Positions 32,928 through 42,136 of a DNA stretch of 64,000 bases are shown piece after piece. Numbering within the stretch: position 1 is the stretch's first letter; each line of letters starts with the position of its first letter. The stretch comes from an uncultured Ruminococcus sp. Its GTDB lineage: Bacteria > Bacillota > Clostridia > Oscillospirales > Acutalibacteraceae. The stretch spans positions 62,001 to 126,000 of the forward strand of contig CATXZD010000001.1 in NCBI GenBank assembly GCA_958403905.1, given 5' to 3'. A model generated the notes under the pieces. That model was given only the letters and a program-made list of their open reading frames with translations. It was not told the origin of the DNA and made no database searches. The position numbers and the translations under genes are program-made.

Positions 32928-33467
32928 ATGGCAAGACTTAAAGAATATTATTCAAAAGAAGTTGCACCTGCTCTTATGTCAAAGTTCTCCTACAAGAGCA
33001 CTATGCAGATTCCAAAGCTTGATAAAATCGTTATCAACGTAGGCGCAGGCGAAGCTAAAGAAAATTCTAAGGTAATCGACGCTATCTGCACAGACCTTTC
33101 TGCCATCACAGGTCAGAAGCCTCTCGTGTGCAGAGCAAGAAAATCAGTTGCTAACTTCAAACTCAGAGAAGGTATGCCTATCGGCTGTAAGGTTACTTTA
33201 AGAGGCGAGAGAATGTACGAGTTTCTCGACAGACTCTTCAATGTAGCTCTTCCCCGTGTAAGAGACTTCAGAGGTATCAACCCCAACTCTTTCGACGGCA
33301 GAGGAAACTACAATATGGGCCTTAAAGAGCAGCTCATTTTCCCTGAAATTGATTATGACAAGATTGACAAGGTTCGTGGTATGGACATTTGCTTCGTTAC
33401 CACAGCACAGACAGACGAAGAGGCTCGTGAGCTTTTAACTCTCATGGGCGCACCGTTTTCAAAGTAA
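32928..33467 (+). CDS. rplE: 50S ribosomal protein L5
   Basis: 179 residues, full length. Contains KIVINVGAGEAKENSK, GQKPLVCRARKSVANFKLR and GRGNYNMGLKEQLIFPEIDYD. Binds 5S rRNA with L18 and contacts the P-site tRNA. Confidence 0.97.
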   Translation: MARLKEYYSKEVAPALMSKFSYKSTMQIPKLDKIVINVGAGEAKENSKVIDAICTDLSAITGQKPLVCRARKSVANFKLREGMPIGCKVTLRGERMYEFLDRLFNVALPRVRDFRGINPNSFDGRGNYNMGLKEQLIFPEIDYDKIDKVRGMDICFVTTAQTDEEARELLTLMGAPFSK

Positions 33468-33479
33468 GGAGGGATTGTT

Positions 33480-33665
33480 GTGGCTAAAACTTCAATGAAA
33501 GTAAAGCAGCAGAGAAAGCAGAAGTTCTCTACAAGAGAGTATTCAAGATGTAACATCTGTGGTAGACCACACGCCTACCTCCGCAAGTATGGTATTTGTC
33601 GTATTTGCTTCCGTGAGCTCGCTTACAAGGGCGAAATTCCGGGCGTAAAGAAAGCAAGCTGGTAA
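33480..33665 (+). CDS. rpsZ: 30S ribosomal protein S14, zinc type
   Basis: 61 residues from GTG after GGAGGG. The short, zinc-binding form: CNICGRPHAYLRKYGICRIC gives the two CxxC pairs. Zinc-free paralogues, if any, would be outside this operon. Confidence 0.96.
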   Translation: MAKTSMKVKQQRKQKFSTREYSRCNICGRPHAYLRKYGICRICFRELAYKGEIPGVKKASW

Positions 33666-33684
33666 GCAAGGGAGGATAAAGGTA

Positions 33685-34083
33685 ATGCAGATTACAGATA
33701 CAATTGCTGATTTACTTACAAGAATTCGTAACGCTAACTCAGCAAAGCACGATTCTGTTGAAATTCCTGCTTCAAACCTCAAGAAGTCTATTTGTCAGAT
33801 TCTTGCAGATGAAGGCTACATCAAGAATTTCACAGTTATAGAAGACGGCAAGCAGGGCGTAATTAAGGTTACTCTTAAATATGTTGACGGCAAGACTCCT
33901 GTTATTACAGGTTTGCGCCGTGTATCAAAGCCCGGTTTACGTATTTACAGCAATGCAGAAGATATGCCAAAGGTAATGAAGGGACTCGGAATTGCCATTA
34001 TTTCTACTTCTAAGGGTGTTATGACTGACCGTCAGGCACGTAAGGAGCATATTGGCGGCGAAGTTCTCGCTTACATTTGGTAA
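33685..34083 (+). CDS. rpsH: 30S ribosomal protein S8
   Basis: 132 residues. DTIADLLTRIRNAN start and the C-terminal STSKGVMTDRQARKEHIGGE. In E. coli S8 represses the spc operon through an mRNA site near rplE; no such site was assessed here. Confidence 0.97.
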   Translation: MQITDTIADLLTRIRNANSAKHDSVEIPASNLKKSICQILADEGYIKNFTVIEDGKQGVIKVTLKYVDGKTPVITGLRRVSKPGLRIYSNAEDMPKVMKGLGIAIISTSKGVMTDRQARKEHIGGEVLAYIW

Positions 34084-34097
34084 GAGGAGGTGCGAAA

Positions 34098-34640
34098 ATG
34101 TCTCGAATTGGAAGAAAACCTATAAATATTCCCGCCGGTGTTACAGCATCTATTGCTGACGGCGTTATCACTGTCAAAGGTCCAAAGGGTACGCTTGATT
34201 TCGCATACAATAAGGCAATGACAGTTGAAATCAAGGGCGACGTAATTGAGGTTACTCGTCCGGACGACGCTAAAGAAAATCGCTCACTTCACGGTCTTAC
34301 AAGAACACTTATTCACAATATGGTTGTAGGTGTTACAGAAGGCTACAAGAAAGAGCTTGAAGTAAACGGCGTTGGTTACCGTGTTCAGAAGCAGGGTAAC
34401 AAGTGCGTTATGAACCTCGGTTATTCACACCAGGTTATCGTTGAGGATACAGACGACATCAAGATTGAAGTTCCTGATCCTAACAAAATTATTATTGTCG
34501 GCATTGATAAGCAAAAGGTTGGTCAGTTTGCTGCCGAAGTAAGAGAGAAGCGTCCGCCGGAGCCATATAAGGGCAAGGGTATTAAGTACGCTGACGAAGT
34601 TATCCGCCGCAAGGAAGGCAAGGCCGGTAAGGGCAAATAA
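34098..34640 (+). CDS. rplF: 50S ribosomal protein L6
   Basis: 180 residues. SRIGRKPINIPAGV start and C-terminal KRPPEPYKGKGIKYADE block. GAGGAGG precedes ATG 34098; an in-frame start at 34077 would overlap rpsH and lacks a proper site. Binds near the sarcin-ricin loop. Confidence 0.97.
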   Translation: MSRIGRKPINIPAGVTASIADGVITVKGPKGTLDFAYNKAMTVEIKGDVIEVTRPDDAKENRSLHGLTRTLIHNMVVGVTEGYKKELEVNGVGYRVQKQGNKCVMNLGYSHQVIVEDTDDIKIEVPDPNKIIIVGIDKQKVGQFAAEVREKRPPEPYKGKGIKYADEVIRRKEGKAGKGK

Positions 34641-34657
34641 TTAAGGAGTGAAAAATA

Positions 34658-35017
34658 ATGGTAAGCAGACCTGATACAAAAAAGGCACGTGCAAAACGCC
34701 ATAAGAGAGTCCGCAGTAAAATAAGCGGTACAGCATCTTGTCCCCGTTTGTGCGTATTCCGCTCCAGAAACAACATCTACGCTCAGATTATTGACGACGT
34801 AGCCGGTGTTACACTTGCTCAGGCTTCAAGCCTTGACAAGTCCATCGAAGGTAATGGCGGAAACAAAGAGGCAGCAAAGGCTGTAGGCGTTCTCGTTGCA
34901 GAGCGTGCAAAAGCTAAAAATATCGTTGATGTCGTATTCGACAGAGGCGGTAATATCTATCACGGCCGTGTTAAGGAATTGGCCGAAGGCGCCCGTGAGG
35001 GCGGCCTCAATTTCTAA
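34658..35017 (+). CDS. rplR: 50S ribosomal protein L18
   Basis: 119 residues. RAKRHKRVRSKISGTASCPRL basic N-terminus and the C-terminal FDRGGNIYHGRVKELAEGAR. 5S rRNA-binding protein. Confidence 0.96.
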   Translation: MVSRPDTKKARAKRHKRVRSKISGTASCPRLCVFRSRNNIYAQIIDDVAGVTLAQASSLDKSIEGNGGNKEAAKAVGVLVAERAKAKNIVDVVFDRGGNIYHGRVKELAEGAREGGLNF

Positions 35018-35035
35018 GGAAGAGGAGGAATAACT

Positions 35036-35533
35036 TTGGCTAAAACAGTAGAAGTAACAGGCGAATTAAAAGAAAGAGTAGTTACTATTAACCGTGTATC
35101 AAAGACGGTTAAGGGCGGTCGTATATTCAAGTTTGCAGCTTTAGTAGTTGTAGGCGACGGTAACGGAACAGTTGGTTTCGGTATCGGTAAAGCAGGCGAA
35201 GTACCCGACGCTATCCGTAAGGGTATTGAGGATGCTAAGAAGAACCTTATGAAGGTTTCACTCAGAGGAACAACAATTCCTCACGAAATCATCGGTGAGT
35301 TCGGCGCAGGCAGAGTTTTGATGAAACCCGCTGCTCCCGGTACCGGTGTTATCGCAGGCGGTCCTGTTCGTGCCGTTGTTGAAGCAGTCGGCATTAAGGA
35401 CATAAGAACAAAGGCTCTTCGTTCAAACAATCCCTGCAACGTAGTAAGAGCTACACTTGCAGGTCTTGCAGCTCTCAGAACTGCTGACGAAGTAGCAGCA
35501 ATCCGCGGTAAATCCGTTAAGGATATTTTATAA
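35036..35533 (+). CDS. rpsE: 30S ribosomal protein S5
   Basis: 165 residues from a TTG start after GGAGGAA. RVSKTVKGGRIFKFAALVVV, the double-stranded RNA-binding-like domain, and GTGVIAGGPVRAVVEAVG are intact. It affects translational accuracy. Confidence 0.96.
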   Translation: MAKTVEVTGELKERVVTINRVSKTVKGGRIFKFAALVVVGDGNGTVGFGIGKAGEVPDAIRKGIEDAKKNLMKVSLRGTTIPHEIIGEFGAGRVLMKPAAPGTGVIAGGPVRAVVEAVGIKDIRTKALRSNNPCNVVRATLAGLAALRTADEVAAIRGKSVKDIL

Positions 35534-35550
35534 TAGGGAGGTTGCAGATT

Positions 35551-35721
35551 ATGACAATTAAGTTGGTTAAGAGCCTTATCGGTTCTAAAAAGGATCAGAT
35601 TGCAACAGCCCACGCTTTAGGTCTGAAGAAAATCGGCGACGTTACAACACAGCCGGATAATGCTTCGACAAAAGGCAAGGTAGCAAAAATCATTCACCTC
35701 GTAGAGGTTATTGAAGCGTAA
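35551..35721 (+). CDS. rpmD: 50S ribosomal protein L30
   Basis: 56 residues, reading MTIKLVKSLIGSKKDQIAT at the start and IIHLVEVIEA at the end, with ATG 35551 after GGGAGG. The short bacterial L30; its place between rpsE and rplO is invariant in Firmicutes. Confidence 0.95.
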   Translation: MTIKLVKSLIGSKKDQIATAHALGLKKIGDVTTQPDNASTKGKVAKIIHLVEVIEA

Positions 35722-35737
35722 GCAAGGAGGTGCACTT

Positions 35738-36181
35738 ATGAAGTTACATGAACTTTCTCCGGTTGAGGGCTCTAAGAAGGACTCAAAAAGAATCGGCAGA
35801 GGTCACGGCTCAGGCTGGGGTAAAACAGCCGGCAAAGGTCACAAAGGCCAGAAGGCTCGTTCAGGCGGCGGTGTTCGTCCCGGTTTTGAGGGCGGTCAGA
35901 TGCCGTTACAGCGCCGTCTGCCGAAAAGAGGTTTTAACAACATCTTTGCTAAAAACGTAGTTGCAATTAACCTCAGCACTTTAAACAGAAAGTTTGACGA
36001 TGGCGCAACAGTTGATATTGAGGCTCTTGTTAATGCAGGAGTTGTTAAGAACGGATTTGATGCTGTTAAGGTTCTCGGCAACGGTAAGCTTGAGAAAAAA
36101 CTCACTGTTAAAGTTTCTGCTTTTTCCGAATCAGCTAAAGCTGCTATTGAGGCTGCAGGCGGAAAGGCAGAGGTGATTTAA
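35738..36181 (+). CDS. rplO: 50S ribosomal protein L15
   Basis: 147 residues. MKLHELSPVEGSKKDSKRIG start, then the Gly/Arg-rich extension GSGWGKTAGKGHKGQKAR and GGQMPLQRRLPKRGF. AAGGAGG precedes ATG 35738. Its stop directly abuts the secY GTG. Confidence 0.96.
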   Translation: MKLHELSPVEGSKKDSKRIGRGHGSGWGKTAGKGHKGQKARSGGGVRPGFEGGQMPLQRRLPKRGFNNIFAKNVVAINLSTLNRKFDDGATVDIEALVNAGVVKNGFDAVKVLGNGKLEKKLTVKVSAFSESAKAAIEAAGGKAEVI

Positions 36182-37522
36182 GTGTTTAAAACAATAAGAA
36201 ACGCTTGGTCAATTCCTGACTTAAGAAGAAAAATCTTATTTACACTTTTAATTATCATAGTATTCAGAATCGGTTCGGTTATCCCTGTTCCGTTTCTGGA
36301 CACATCGGCTCTTGCAGAAGCAATGAAGCTGATTACAGACAATCCTGATACCAGCACTAATATGCTGGCTTATCTAAACACACTTTCGGGTGGTGCGTTT
36401 GCGAACGCAACATTGTTTGCAATGGGTATCACTCCCTACATCAACAGCTCGATTATTATGCAGCTTCTCTGCGTTGCTATTCCTCCGCTTGAGAGAATGG
36501 CTAAAGAGGGCGAGGCAGGCAGACGTAAAATCGGTACTATTACACGTTACGTAACGGTTGGTCTTGGTCTTATTCAGGGTACTGCATACTACTTCTACCT
36601 CAAAAACACAATTACCGAAAGCGGTAAGCACATTACAATTTATAACGAGGGCTTCGATATGTGGTTCTCAGCAATTGTAATTGTACTCGTGTTCACAGCA
36701 GGTACAGCTCTTATGATGTGGCTGGGCGAGCAGATTAACAAGAACGGTATCGGAAACGGTATTTCTATTCTCCTTTTCGCAGGTATCGTTGCACAGCTCC
36801 CCGCAACAATCAATACACTCAGTCAGTACTGGGGTCTTGGTTCAGAGGGTCAGACACAGTTCTACTTCCTCGTTCCGCTTTGGGTTCTCATTTTTGTTGC
36901 TGTTATTTGGATTATCACATTTATGCAGGACAGCGAAAGAAGAATCCCTATTCAGTACGCTAAGCGTGTTGTAGGCAGAAAGATGTACGGCGGACAGTCA
37001 AGCCATCTTCCTATTAAGGTTGCTCTCGGCGGCGTTCTTCCCATCATCTTTGCAAGCTCAATTCTTTCAATTCCCGGTACAATCAACCTTTTCCTTAAGA
37101 TTAAGGCTGGTGACGGCTTCTGGGGTGCTTTCTTTGAAGCCTTCAGCACAAGCGGCTGGTTGTATATGGTATTGTATTTTATTCTTATTATAATGTTCGC
37201 TTATTTCTATACAACTATTCAGTACAATCCTGTTGAAATGGCAAATAACCTCAAGGCAAACAACGGTACCGTTCCAGGTATCCGTCCCGGTGCTCCGACA
37301 GCTGATTATATCAGAAACATTCTGTCAAGAATCACTCTTATAGGCGCACTTTTCCTTGCTGTTATTGCTTTGCTCCCGCACATTTACGGTGCTGCAACAG
37401 GTATGGGCAATATGGCTATTGGCGGCACATCAATCATCATTATCGTTGGCGTTGCACTTGAAACAGTAAAACAGCTCGAATCTCAGATGATGATGCGTCA
37501 CTACAAAGGTTTTCTTGACTAA
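36182..37522 (+). CDS. secY: protein translocase subunit SecY
   Basis: 446 residues, ten predicted membrane helices; the central pore of the Sec system that exports the signal-peptide proteins seen across this window. Conserved SSIIMQLL (plug/helix 2b) and the cytoplasmic C5 loop near NPVEMANNLKANNG. GTG start directly after the rplO stop, with AGGTGA inside rplO. Confidence 0.97.
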   Translation: MFKTIRNAWSIPDLRRKILFTLLIIIVFRIGSVIPVPFLDTSALAEAMKLITDNPDTSTNMLAYLNTLSGGAFANATLFAMGITPYINSSIIMQLLCVAIPPLERMAKEGEAGRRKIGTITRYVTVGLGLIQGTAYYFYLKNTITESGKHITIYNEGFDMWFSAIVIVLVFTAGTALMMWLGEQINKNGIGNGISILLFAGIVAQLPATINTLSQYWGLGSEGQTQFYFLVPLWVLIFVAVIWIITFMQDSERRIPIQYAKRVVGRKMYGGQSSHLPIKVALGGVLPIIFASSILSIPGTINLFLKIKAGDGFWGAFFEAFSTSGWLYMVLYFILIIMFAYFYTTIQYNPVEMANNLKANNGTVPGIRPGAPTADYIRNILSRITLIGALFLAVIALLPHIYGAATGMGNMAIGGTSIIIIVGVALETVKQLESQMMMRHYKGFLD

Positions 37523-37546
37523 TTACTGAAAAAGGAGTATAATTAA

Positions 37547-38179
37547 ATGAACATTATCATGTTAGGCGCTCCGGGTGCAGGTAAAGGCACACAGGCAGCT
37601 GTACTTTGCGAGCACTTTGGTATTCCCACAATTTCAACCGGAAACATGATTCGTGAGGCGCTGAAAAACGGCACTGAGATGGGTCTTAAAGCTAAGTCCT
37701 TTATGGATGAAGGCAAGCTTGTTCCCGACGAGGTTGTTATCGGAATTGTTAAAGAAAGACTTTCCGAGGACGACTGCAAGAAGGGTTTCATCCTTGACGG
37801 CTTCCCAAGAACCATTCCTCAGGCTGAGGCTCTTGACAATATGGGTGTTGAGATTCAGTACGTTATCAATATTGACGTTGCTGATGAAAGAATCATCAAC
37901 CGTATGTCCGGACGCCGTGTCTGCGAAAATTGCGGCAGACCTTATCATCTTGTGAACTTAAAGCCCAAGAAGGATGGGGTATGCGACGATTGCGGCGGCA
38001 CCCTTGTTCAGCGCAAGGACGACCACCCCGACACCGTACTTGCTCGTCTTGATGTTTACCACAAGGAAACAGAGCCCCTTGTTGATTATTACAAGAAGCA
38101 GGGTAAGCTTGTTAATGTTGAAGGACAGGACAGCGTAGAAGATACTACTGCCCTTATCCTCAAGGCAATCGAGGCGTAA
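37547..38179 (+). CDS. adk: adenylate kinase
   Basis: ATP + AMP to 2 ADP. 210 residues. P-loop GAPGAGKGTQ at the N-terminus, DGFPRTIPQAEAL, and a LID domain with a four-cysteine zinc site (CENCGRPYH and CDDCGG), the Gram-positive form. GAAAAAGGAG upstream. Confidence 0.97.
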   Translation: MNIIMLGAPGAGKGTQAAVLCEHFGIPTISTGNMIREALKNGTEMGLKAKSFMDEGKLVPDEVVIGIVKERLSEDDCKKGFILDGFPRTIPQAEALDNMGVEIQYVINIDVADERIINRMSGRRVCENCGRPYHLVNLKPKKDGVCDDCGGTLVQRKDDHPDTVLARLDVYHKETEPLVDYYKKQGKLVNVEGQDSVEDTTALILKAIEA

Positions 38180-38182
38180 AGT

Positions 38183-38935
38183 ATGGTAGTTATTAAAACA
38201 GCACGGGAACTTTCAAAAATGAAAGATGCATGCAGAATTTCTGCCGAGGCACTCCGTGTTGCAGGAGAGGCTGTAAAGCCCGGTGTAACTACTTATGAAA
38301 TAGATACAATTGTCCGTAAATATATCGAGAAACAGGGAGCTACTCCCTCGTTTCTCGGTTACGGCGGATTTCCTGCGAGTGCGTGCATTTCCGTAAACAA
38401 TGTGGTTATCCATGGCATACCAAGTAAAAAACAGATCCTTAAAGAGGGCGACATAGTAAGCGTCGATGTCGGCGCATATTATGAGGGATTTCACGGCGAC
38501 AACGCATACACATTTCCCTGCGGCAAAATCAGCGCAGAAGCGCAGGCTTTGCTTGACGCCACAAAGGAGAGCCTTTATGAGGGAATTAACAAGGCTCTTG
38601 CCGGTAACCGTATAGGTGATATAGGCAGTGCTGTTCAGAAGTATGTCGAAGCTCGCAGTTACTCGGTGGTACGAGATTTTGTCGGCCACGGCGTAGGTGC
38701 GAAATTACACGAAGACCCAAGCGTACCCAATTACGGTACTCCGGGACGAGGCGTTCGCCTTATTCCGGGCATGACAATTGCCATTGAACCCATGATAAAC
38801 CAGGGAACTTATGAGGTTGAGGTGCTTGACGACGAGTGGACTACCGTCACAAAAGACGGAAAGCTTGCCGCTCACTTTGAGCATACAGTTGCTATAACTC
38901 CCGATGGACCGAAGATTATGACTCTGTGCGATTAA
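38183..38935 (+). CDS. map: methionine aminopeptidase, type I
   Basis: Removes the initiator methionine. 250 residues. Metal ligands are in VSVDVGAYYEGFHGDNAYTF (the two Asp), GHGVGAKLHEDP (His), IAIEPM (Glu) and AHFEHTVAI (Glu). Three bases after adk. Confidence 0.97.
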   Translation: MVVIKTARELSKMKDACRISAEALRVAGEAVKPGVTTYEIDTIVRKYIEKQGATPSFLGYGGFPASACISVNNVVIHGIPSKKQILKEGDIVSVDVGAYYEGFHGDNAYTFPCGKISAEAQALLDATKESLYEGINKALAGNRIGDIGSAVQKYVEARSYSVVRDFVGHGVGAKLHEDPSVPNYGTPGRGVRLIPGMTIAIEPMINQGTYEVEVLDDEWTTVTKDGKLAAHFEHTVAITPDGPKIMTLCD

Positions 38936-38944
38936 AGGTGACTT

Positions 38945-39187
38945 ATGAGCATAGTCAGAGGAAGTATTGTGAGGGCTAAGGCAGGCAGAGAAAAGGACGG
39001 CTTTTTTGTTGTTCTCAGCGTTGAGTCTGGCTATGCGTATATCGCAGACGGCAGGACAAGAAAAATTGAGAAACCTAAAAAGAAAAAGCTTATTCATCTT
39101 TCACCTGCAAATAAGGTTTATGAGGGTTCATTTGAAACCAATCCGCAGATAAAAAGAATTTTAAACGATTTTAAAAACGGAGGTTAA
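38945..39187 (+). CDS. KOW-domain RNA-binding protein (L14e-like)
   Basis: 80 residues. RGSIVRAKAGREKDGFFVVL is a KOW-like motif, and the rest resembles the small 'L14E/L6E/L27E-like' proteins that lie between map and infA in many Clostridia. Probably ribosome- or rRNA-associated. The basic KPKKKKLIHL segment fits RNA contact. Spacing to map (9 bp) and infA (4 bp) shows cotranscription. Function not established. Confidence 0.8.
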   Translation: MSIVRGSIVRAKAGREKDGFFVVLSVESGYAYIADGRTRKIEKPKKKKLIHLSPANKVYEGSFETNPQIKRILNDFKNGG

Positions 39188-39191
39188 CGGT

Positions 39192-39410
39192 ATGTCTAAA
39201 CAGGATGTAATTGAAATAGAAGGTATTGTCAGAGAGGCTCTTCCGAATGCACAGTTCAAGGTTGAGCTTCAGAACGGTCACGTGATCTTAGCTGTTATTT
39301 CAGGCAAACTCAGAATGAACTTCATTCGCATTTTGCCGGGCGACAAGGTTACTGTGGAGATGTCTCCATACGACCTGACCAGAGGAAGAATTACCTGGCG
39401 TTCAAAATAA
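39192..39410 (+). CDS. infA: translation initiation factor IF-1
   Basis: 72 residues, the standard length. OB-fold S1-like protein with ALPNAQFKVELQNGHVILA and SPYDLTRGRITWR. Binds the A site of the 30S subunit in initiation. Confidence 0.97.
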   Translation: MSKQDVIEIEGIVREALPNAQFKVELQNGHVILAVISGKLRMNFIRILPGDKVTVEMSPYDLTRGRITWRSK

Positions 39411-39450
39411 GCCGGGTAGGAACACGATTTTCAGAAAGGAATGATTATAA

Positions 39451-39564
39451 ATGAAAGTCAGACCTTCAGTAAAGAAGATGTGCGATAAGTGCAAAGTTAT
39501 CAAAAGAAAAGGTAAGATTTTAGTAATCTGCGAAAACCCCAAGCACAAACAGCGTCAGGGTTAA
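39451..39564 (+). CDS. rpmJ: 50S ribosomal protein L36
   Basis: 37 residues: MKVRPSVKKMCDKCKVIKRK then GKILVICENPKHKQRQG. The CxxC...CxxxxH set makes this the zinc-binding form. AGAAAGGAATG upstream. Always between infA and rpsM in Firmicutes. Confidence 0.96.
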   Translation: MKVRPSVKKMCDKCKVIKRKGKILVICENPKHKQRQG

Positions 39565-39615
39565 TTGCCTTAAAAACAAGAATTATTTTTTAAATTTATA
39601 TGGAGGTGCAACTGA

Positions 39616-39984
39616 ATGGCTCGTATAGCAGGTGTTGACTTACCAAGAGATAAAAGAGTTGAAATCGGTTTAACTTATATCTACGGTATCGGCCGTAAGA
39701 CTGCAGACGACATTATTGCTGCAACAGGTGTTAATCCCGACACTCGTGTCAGAGATTTAACTGAAGAAGATATTGCAAAGCTCAGAGAATATATTGAGCA
39801 TAACTGCCGCGTTGAAGGTGACCTTCGCCGTGACATCGCTTATGATATTAAAAGACTTATTGATATTGGCTGTTACCGTGGCGTTCGTCACAGAAAGGGA
39901 CTTCCCGTAAGAGGTCAGCGTTCAAAGACCAACGCTCGTACTCGTAAGGGTCCCCGTAAGACAATGGCTAATAAGAAGAAGTAA
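39616..39984 (+). CDS. rpsM: 30S ribosomal protein S13
   Basis: 122 residues. ARIAGVDLPRDKRVEIGLTY start; the C-terminal basic tail RHRKGLPVRGQRSKTNARTR contacts the P-site tRNA. GGAGGTG upstream. Confidence 0.97.
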   Translation: MARIAGVDLPRDKRVEIGLTYIYGIGRKTADDIIAATGVNPDTRVRDLTEEDIAKLREYIEHNCRVEGDLRRDIAYDIKRLIDIGCYRGVRHRKGLPVRGQRSKTNARTRKGPRKTMANKKK

Positions 39985-39999
39985 GGAGGGCAAAGGACT

Positions 40000-40401
40000 A
40001 TGGCAGCACCAAAGGGTGGTAAGAAGGTTATTCGCCGTCGCCGTGAGCGCAAGAACATTGAAAAAGGCGCAGCGCATATCCAGTCAACATTTAACAATAC
40101 AATTGTTACTATTTCCGATACACAGGGCAATGCTGTTTCTTGGGCAAGCGCAGGCGAGCTCGGTTTCAGAGGCTCTAAGAAGTCAACTCCGTTTGCCGCT
40201 CAGTCAGCAGCTGAAACAGCTGCAAAGGCAGCAATGGAACATGGTATGAAATACGTCGAGGTTTATGTAAAAGGACCGGGACAGGGCAGAGAAGCTGCAA
40301 TCCGTGCATTGCAGACAGCAGGTCTTGAAGTAACTATGATTAAAGACGTTACTCCGATTCCTCACAATGGATGCCGTCCTCCAAAGAGAAGACGTGTATA
40401 G
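40000..40401 (+). CDS. rpsK: 30S ribosomal protein S11
   Basis: 133 residues. HIQSTFNNTIVTISDTQGN and the C-terminal DVTPIPHNGCRPPKRRRV. Platform protein near the E site and Shine-Dalgarno helix. Confidence 0.97.
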   Translation: MAAPKGGKKVIRRRRERKNIEKGAAHIQSTFNNTIVTISDTQGNAVSWASAGELGFRGSKKSTPFAAQSAAETAAKAAMEHGMKYVEVYVKGPGQGREAAIRALQTAGLEVTMIKDVTPIPHNGCRPPKRRRV

Positions 40402-40424
40402 TATTAAAAAAGGAGGATATTTCA

Positions 40425-41027
40425 ATGGCTAAAAATATGCAGCCTATCGCAAAGCGTTGCAGAGCTCTCGGCATTTCTCCCGCAGTAATGGGTTACTCAA
40501 AGAAAACTTCTAACAGAAACCCCGGCGGTAAGATGAGAAGAAAAAAGAGCGAATACAGCATGCAGCTTACTGAAAAGCAGAAGGTTAAATTTATTTACGG
40601 CATTATGGAGAAGCAGTTCAGAGCTTACTACGAAAAGGCTGAAAAGTCTGAAGGTAAAACAGGTGCCGTATTGCTTACATTAATTGAACGCAGACTTGAC
40701 AACGTTGTTTTCAGACTCGGACTTGCAGCTACAAGAAGAGAAGCAAGACAGCTTGTTAGTCACGCTCACTTTACTGTTAACGGCAAAAAGGTTAACATTC
40801 CCTCATATCTTGTAAAGGTTGGCGATGTTATCCAGGTTAGTGAAAAGAGCCGCTCAACAACAAGATTCAAAGCAATTGCAGAGGGCGAAACAGCTTCAAC
40901 TGTTACTCCCAAGTGGCTTGAGAAAGACGAAAATCTTCTCGGCGGCAAGGTAGTTGCTGCTCCCCAGAGAGAGGATATTGATTATCCTGTTGAAGAACAC
41001 CTCATCGTTGAGTTGTACTCCAAGTAA
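40425..41027 (+). CDS. rpsD: 30S ribosomal protein S4
   Basis: 200 residues. AKNMQPIAKRCRALG start; S4 RNA-binding domain with RLDNVVFRLGLAATRREARQ then VSHAHFTVNGKKVNIPSY. Primary 16S binder and often autoregulator of its operon. AAGGAGG precedes ATG 40425. No N-terminal zinc cysteines except one. Confidence 0.97.
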   Translation: MAKNMQPIAKRCRALGISPAVMGYSKKTSNRNPGGKMRRKKSEYSMQLTEKQKVKFIYGIMEKQFRAYYEKAEKSEGKTGAVLLTLIERRLDNVVFRLGLAATRREARQLVSHAHFTVNGKKVNIPSYLVKVGDVIQVSEKSRSTTRFKAIAEGETASTVTPKWLEKDENLLGGKVVAAPQREDIDYPVEEHLIVELYSK

Positions 41028-41060
41028 TCCCGATTTTCATAGGCAGATTACACATACATT

Positions 41061-41076
41061 GGCTGCCTTTGCAGCC
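41061..41076 (+). other. small hairpin between rpsD and rpoA
   Basis: GGCTGC / GCAGCC with loop CTTT, in the 73-bp gap before rpoA. No T run, so not a terminator. Possible processing or regulatory site. Confidence 0.4.
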
Positions 41077-41100
41077 GCATAATGTCAGGAGGATTCGCGA

Positions 41101-42054
41101 ATGATTGAAATTGAAAAGCCAAGAATTGAAACTGCAGAATTAACCGAGGACGGAAAATACGGCAGATTTGTTGTTGAACCGCTTGAGCGTGGCTTTGGCA
41201 ACACTCTCGGCAACAGCCTGCGCAGAGTATTGCTTTCCTCTCTTGAAGGCTGTGCTGTTACATCTGTTAAGATTGACGGCGTTCTTCACGAATTTTCAAC
41301 TATTCCCGGCGTAAAGGAAGACGTTACGGAAATTGTTCTCAATTTGAAAAGTCTTGTTCCCAAGCTTCATGAAACTTGCCCAAAGGTTGTTGAAATTTCA
41401 GCCGAGGGCCCTTGTGAAGTAACTGCTGATGACATCAAGTGCGATAACGAGGTTGAGATTTTAAATCCTGAGCTTCATATTGCTACACTTGGTGAAGGCG
41501 CTAAGCTCAATATGGAAATAACCGTTGACAAGGGCAGAGGTTATGTTCCCGGCGAGCGCAACAAGCAGTTAAGCGGTAACAATGTAATCGGAGTACTTCC
41601 GATTGACTCAATCTATACTCCCGTGTTAAAGGTTAACTATACGGTTGACAATACCCGTGTAGGTCAGATTACCGACTTTGACAAGCTCACACTTGACGTT
41701 TGGACAAACGGCGTTATCAACGCTGAAGAAGCTGTATCTCTTGCAGCAAAGGTTCTTACAGAGCACTTAAACCTTTTTGTAAACCTTTCCGATAAGGCTT
41801 CAAGCGCAGAGCTTATGGTTGAAAAGGATGACAAGGGCAAGGAGAAAATCCTTGAAATGACAATCGAAGACCTCGACTTGTCGGTTCGTTCGTTCAACTG
41901 CTTAAAGCGTGCAGGAATCAACACGGTTGAAGATTTAATTAACAAGTCCGAAGAGGATATGATGAAGGTTAGAAACCTCGGCAGAAAATCTCTTGAAGAG
42001 GTTATTCAGAAGCTTAATTCTCTCGGTTTCAGTCTTCAGAAGGAAGACGAATAA
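41101..42054 (+). CDS. rpoA: RNA polymerase alpha subunit
   Basis: 317 residues. N-terminal assembly domain with FVVEPLERGFGNTLGNSLRR, linker, and C-terminal domain (about 250-310) with LKRAGINTVEDLI and RNLGRKSLEEV that contacts UP elements and activators. CAGGAGG upstream. Confidence 0.97.
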   Translation: MIEIEKPRIETAELTEDGKYGRFVVEPLERGFGNTLGNSLRRVLLSSLEGCAVTSVKIDGVLHEFSTIPGVKEDVTEIVLNLKSLVPKLHETCPKVVEISAEGPCEVTADDIKCDNEVEILNPELHIATLGEGAKLNMEITVDKGRGYVPGERNKQLSGNNVIGVLPIDSIYTPVLKVNYTVDNTRVGQITDFDKLTLDVWTNGVINAEEAVSLAAKVLTEHLNLFVNLSDKASSAELMVEKDDKGKEKILEMTIEDLDLSVRSFNCLKRAGINTVEDLINKSEEDMMKVRNLGRKSLEEVIQKLNSLGFSLQKEDE

Positions 42055-42136
42055 AATACTAAATACTGACTAAATATCATTTTTACAGCGTTTAGTTGAA
42101 TTACCCTTTTAAACCAACGGTAAAGGAGTGAAAACA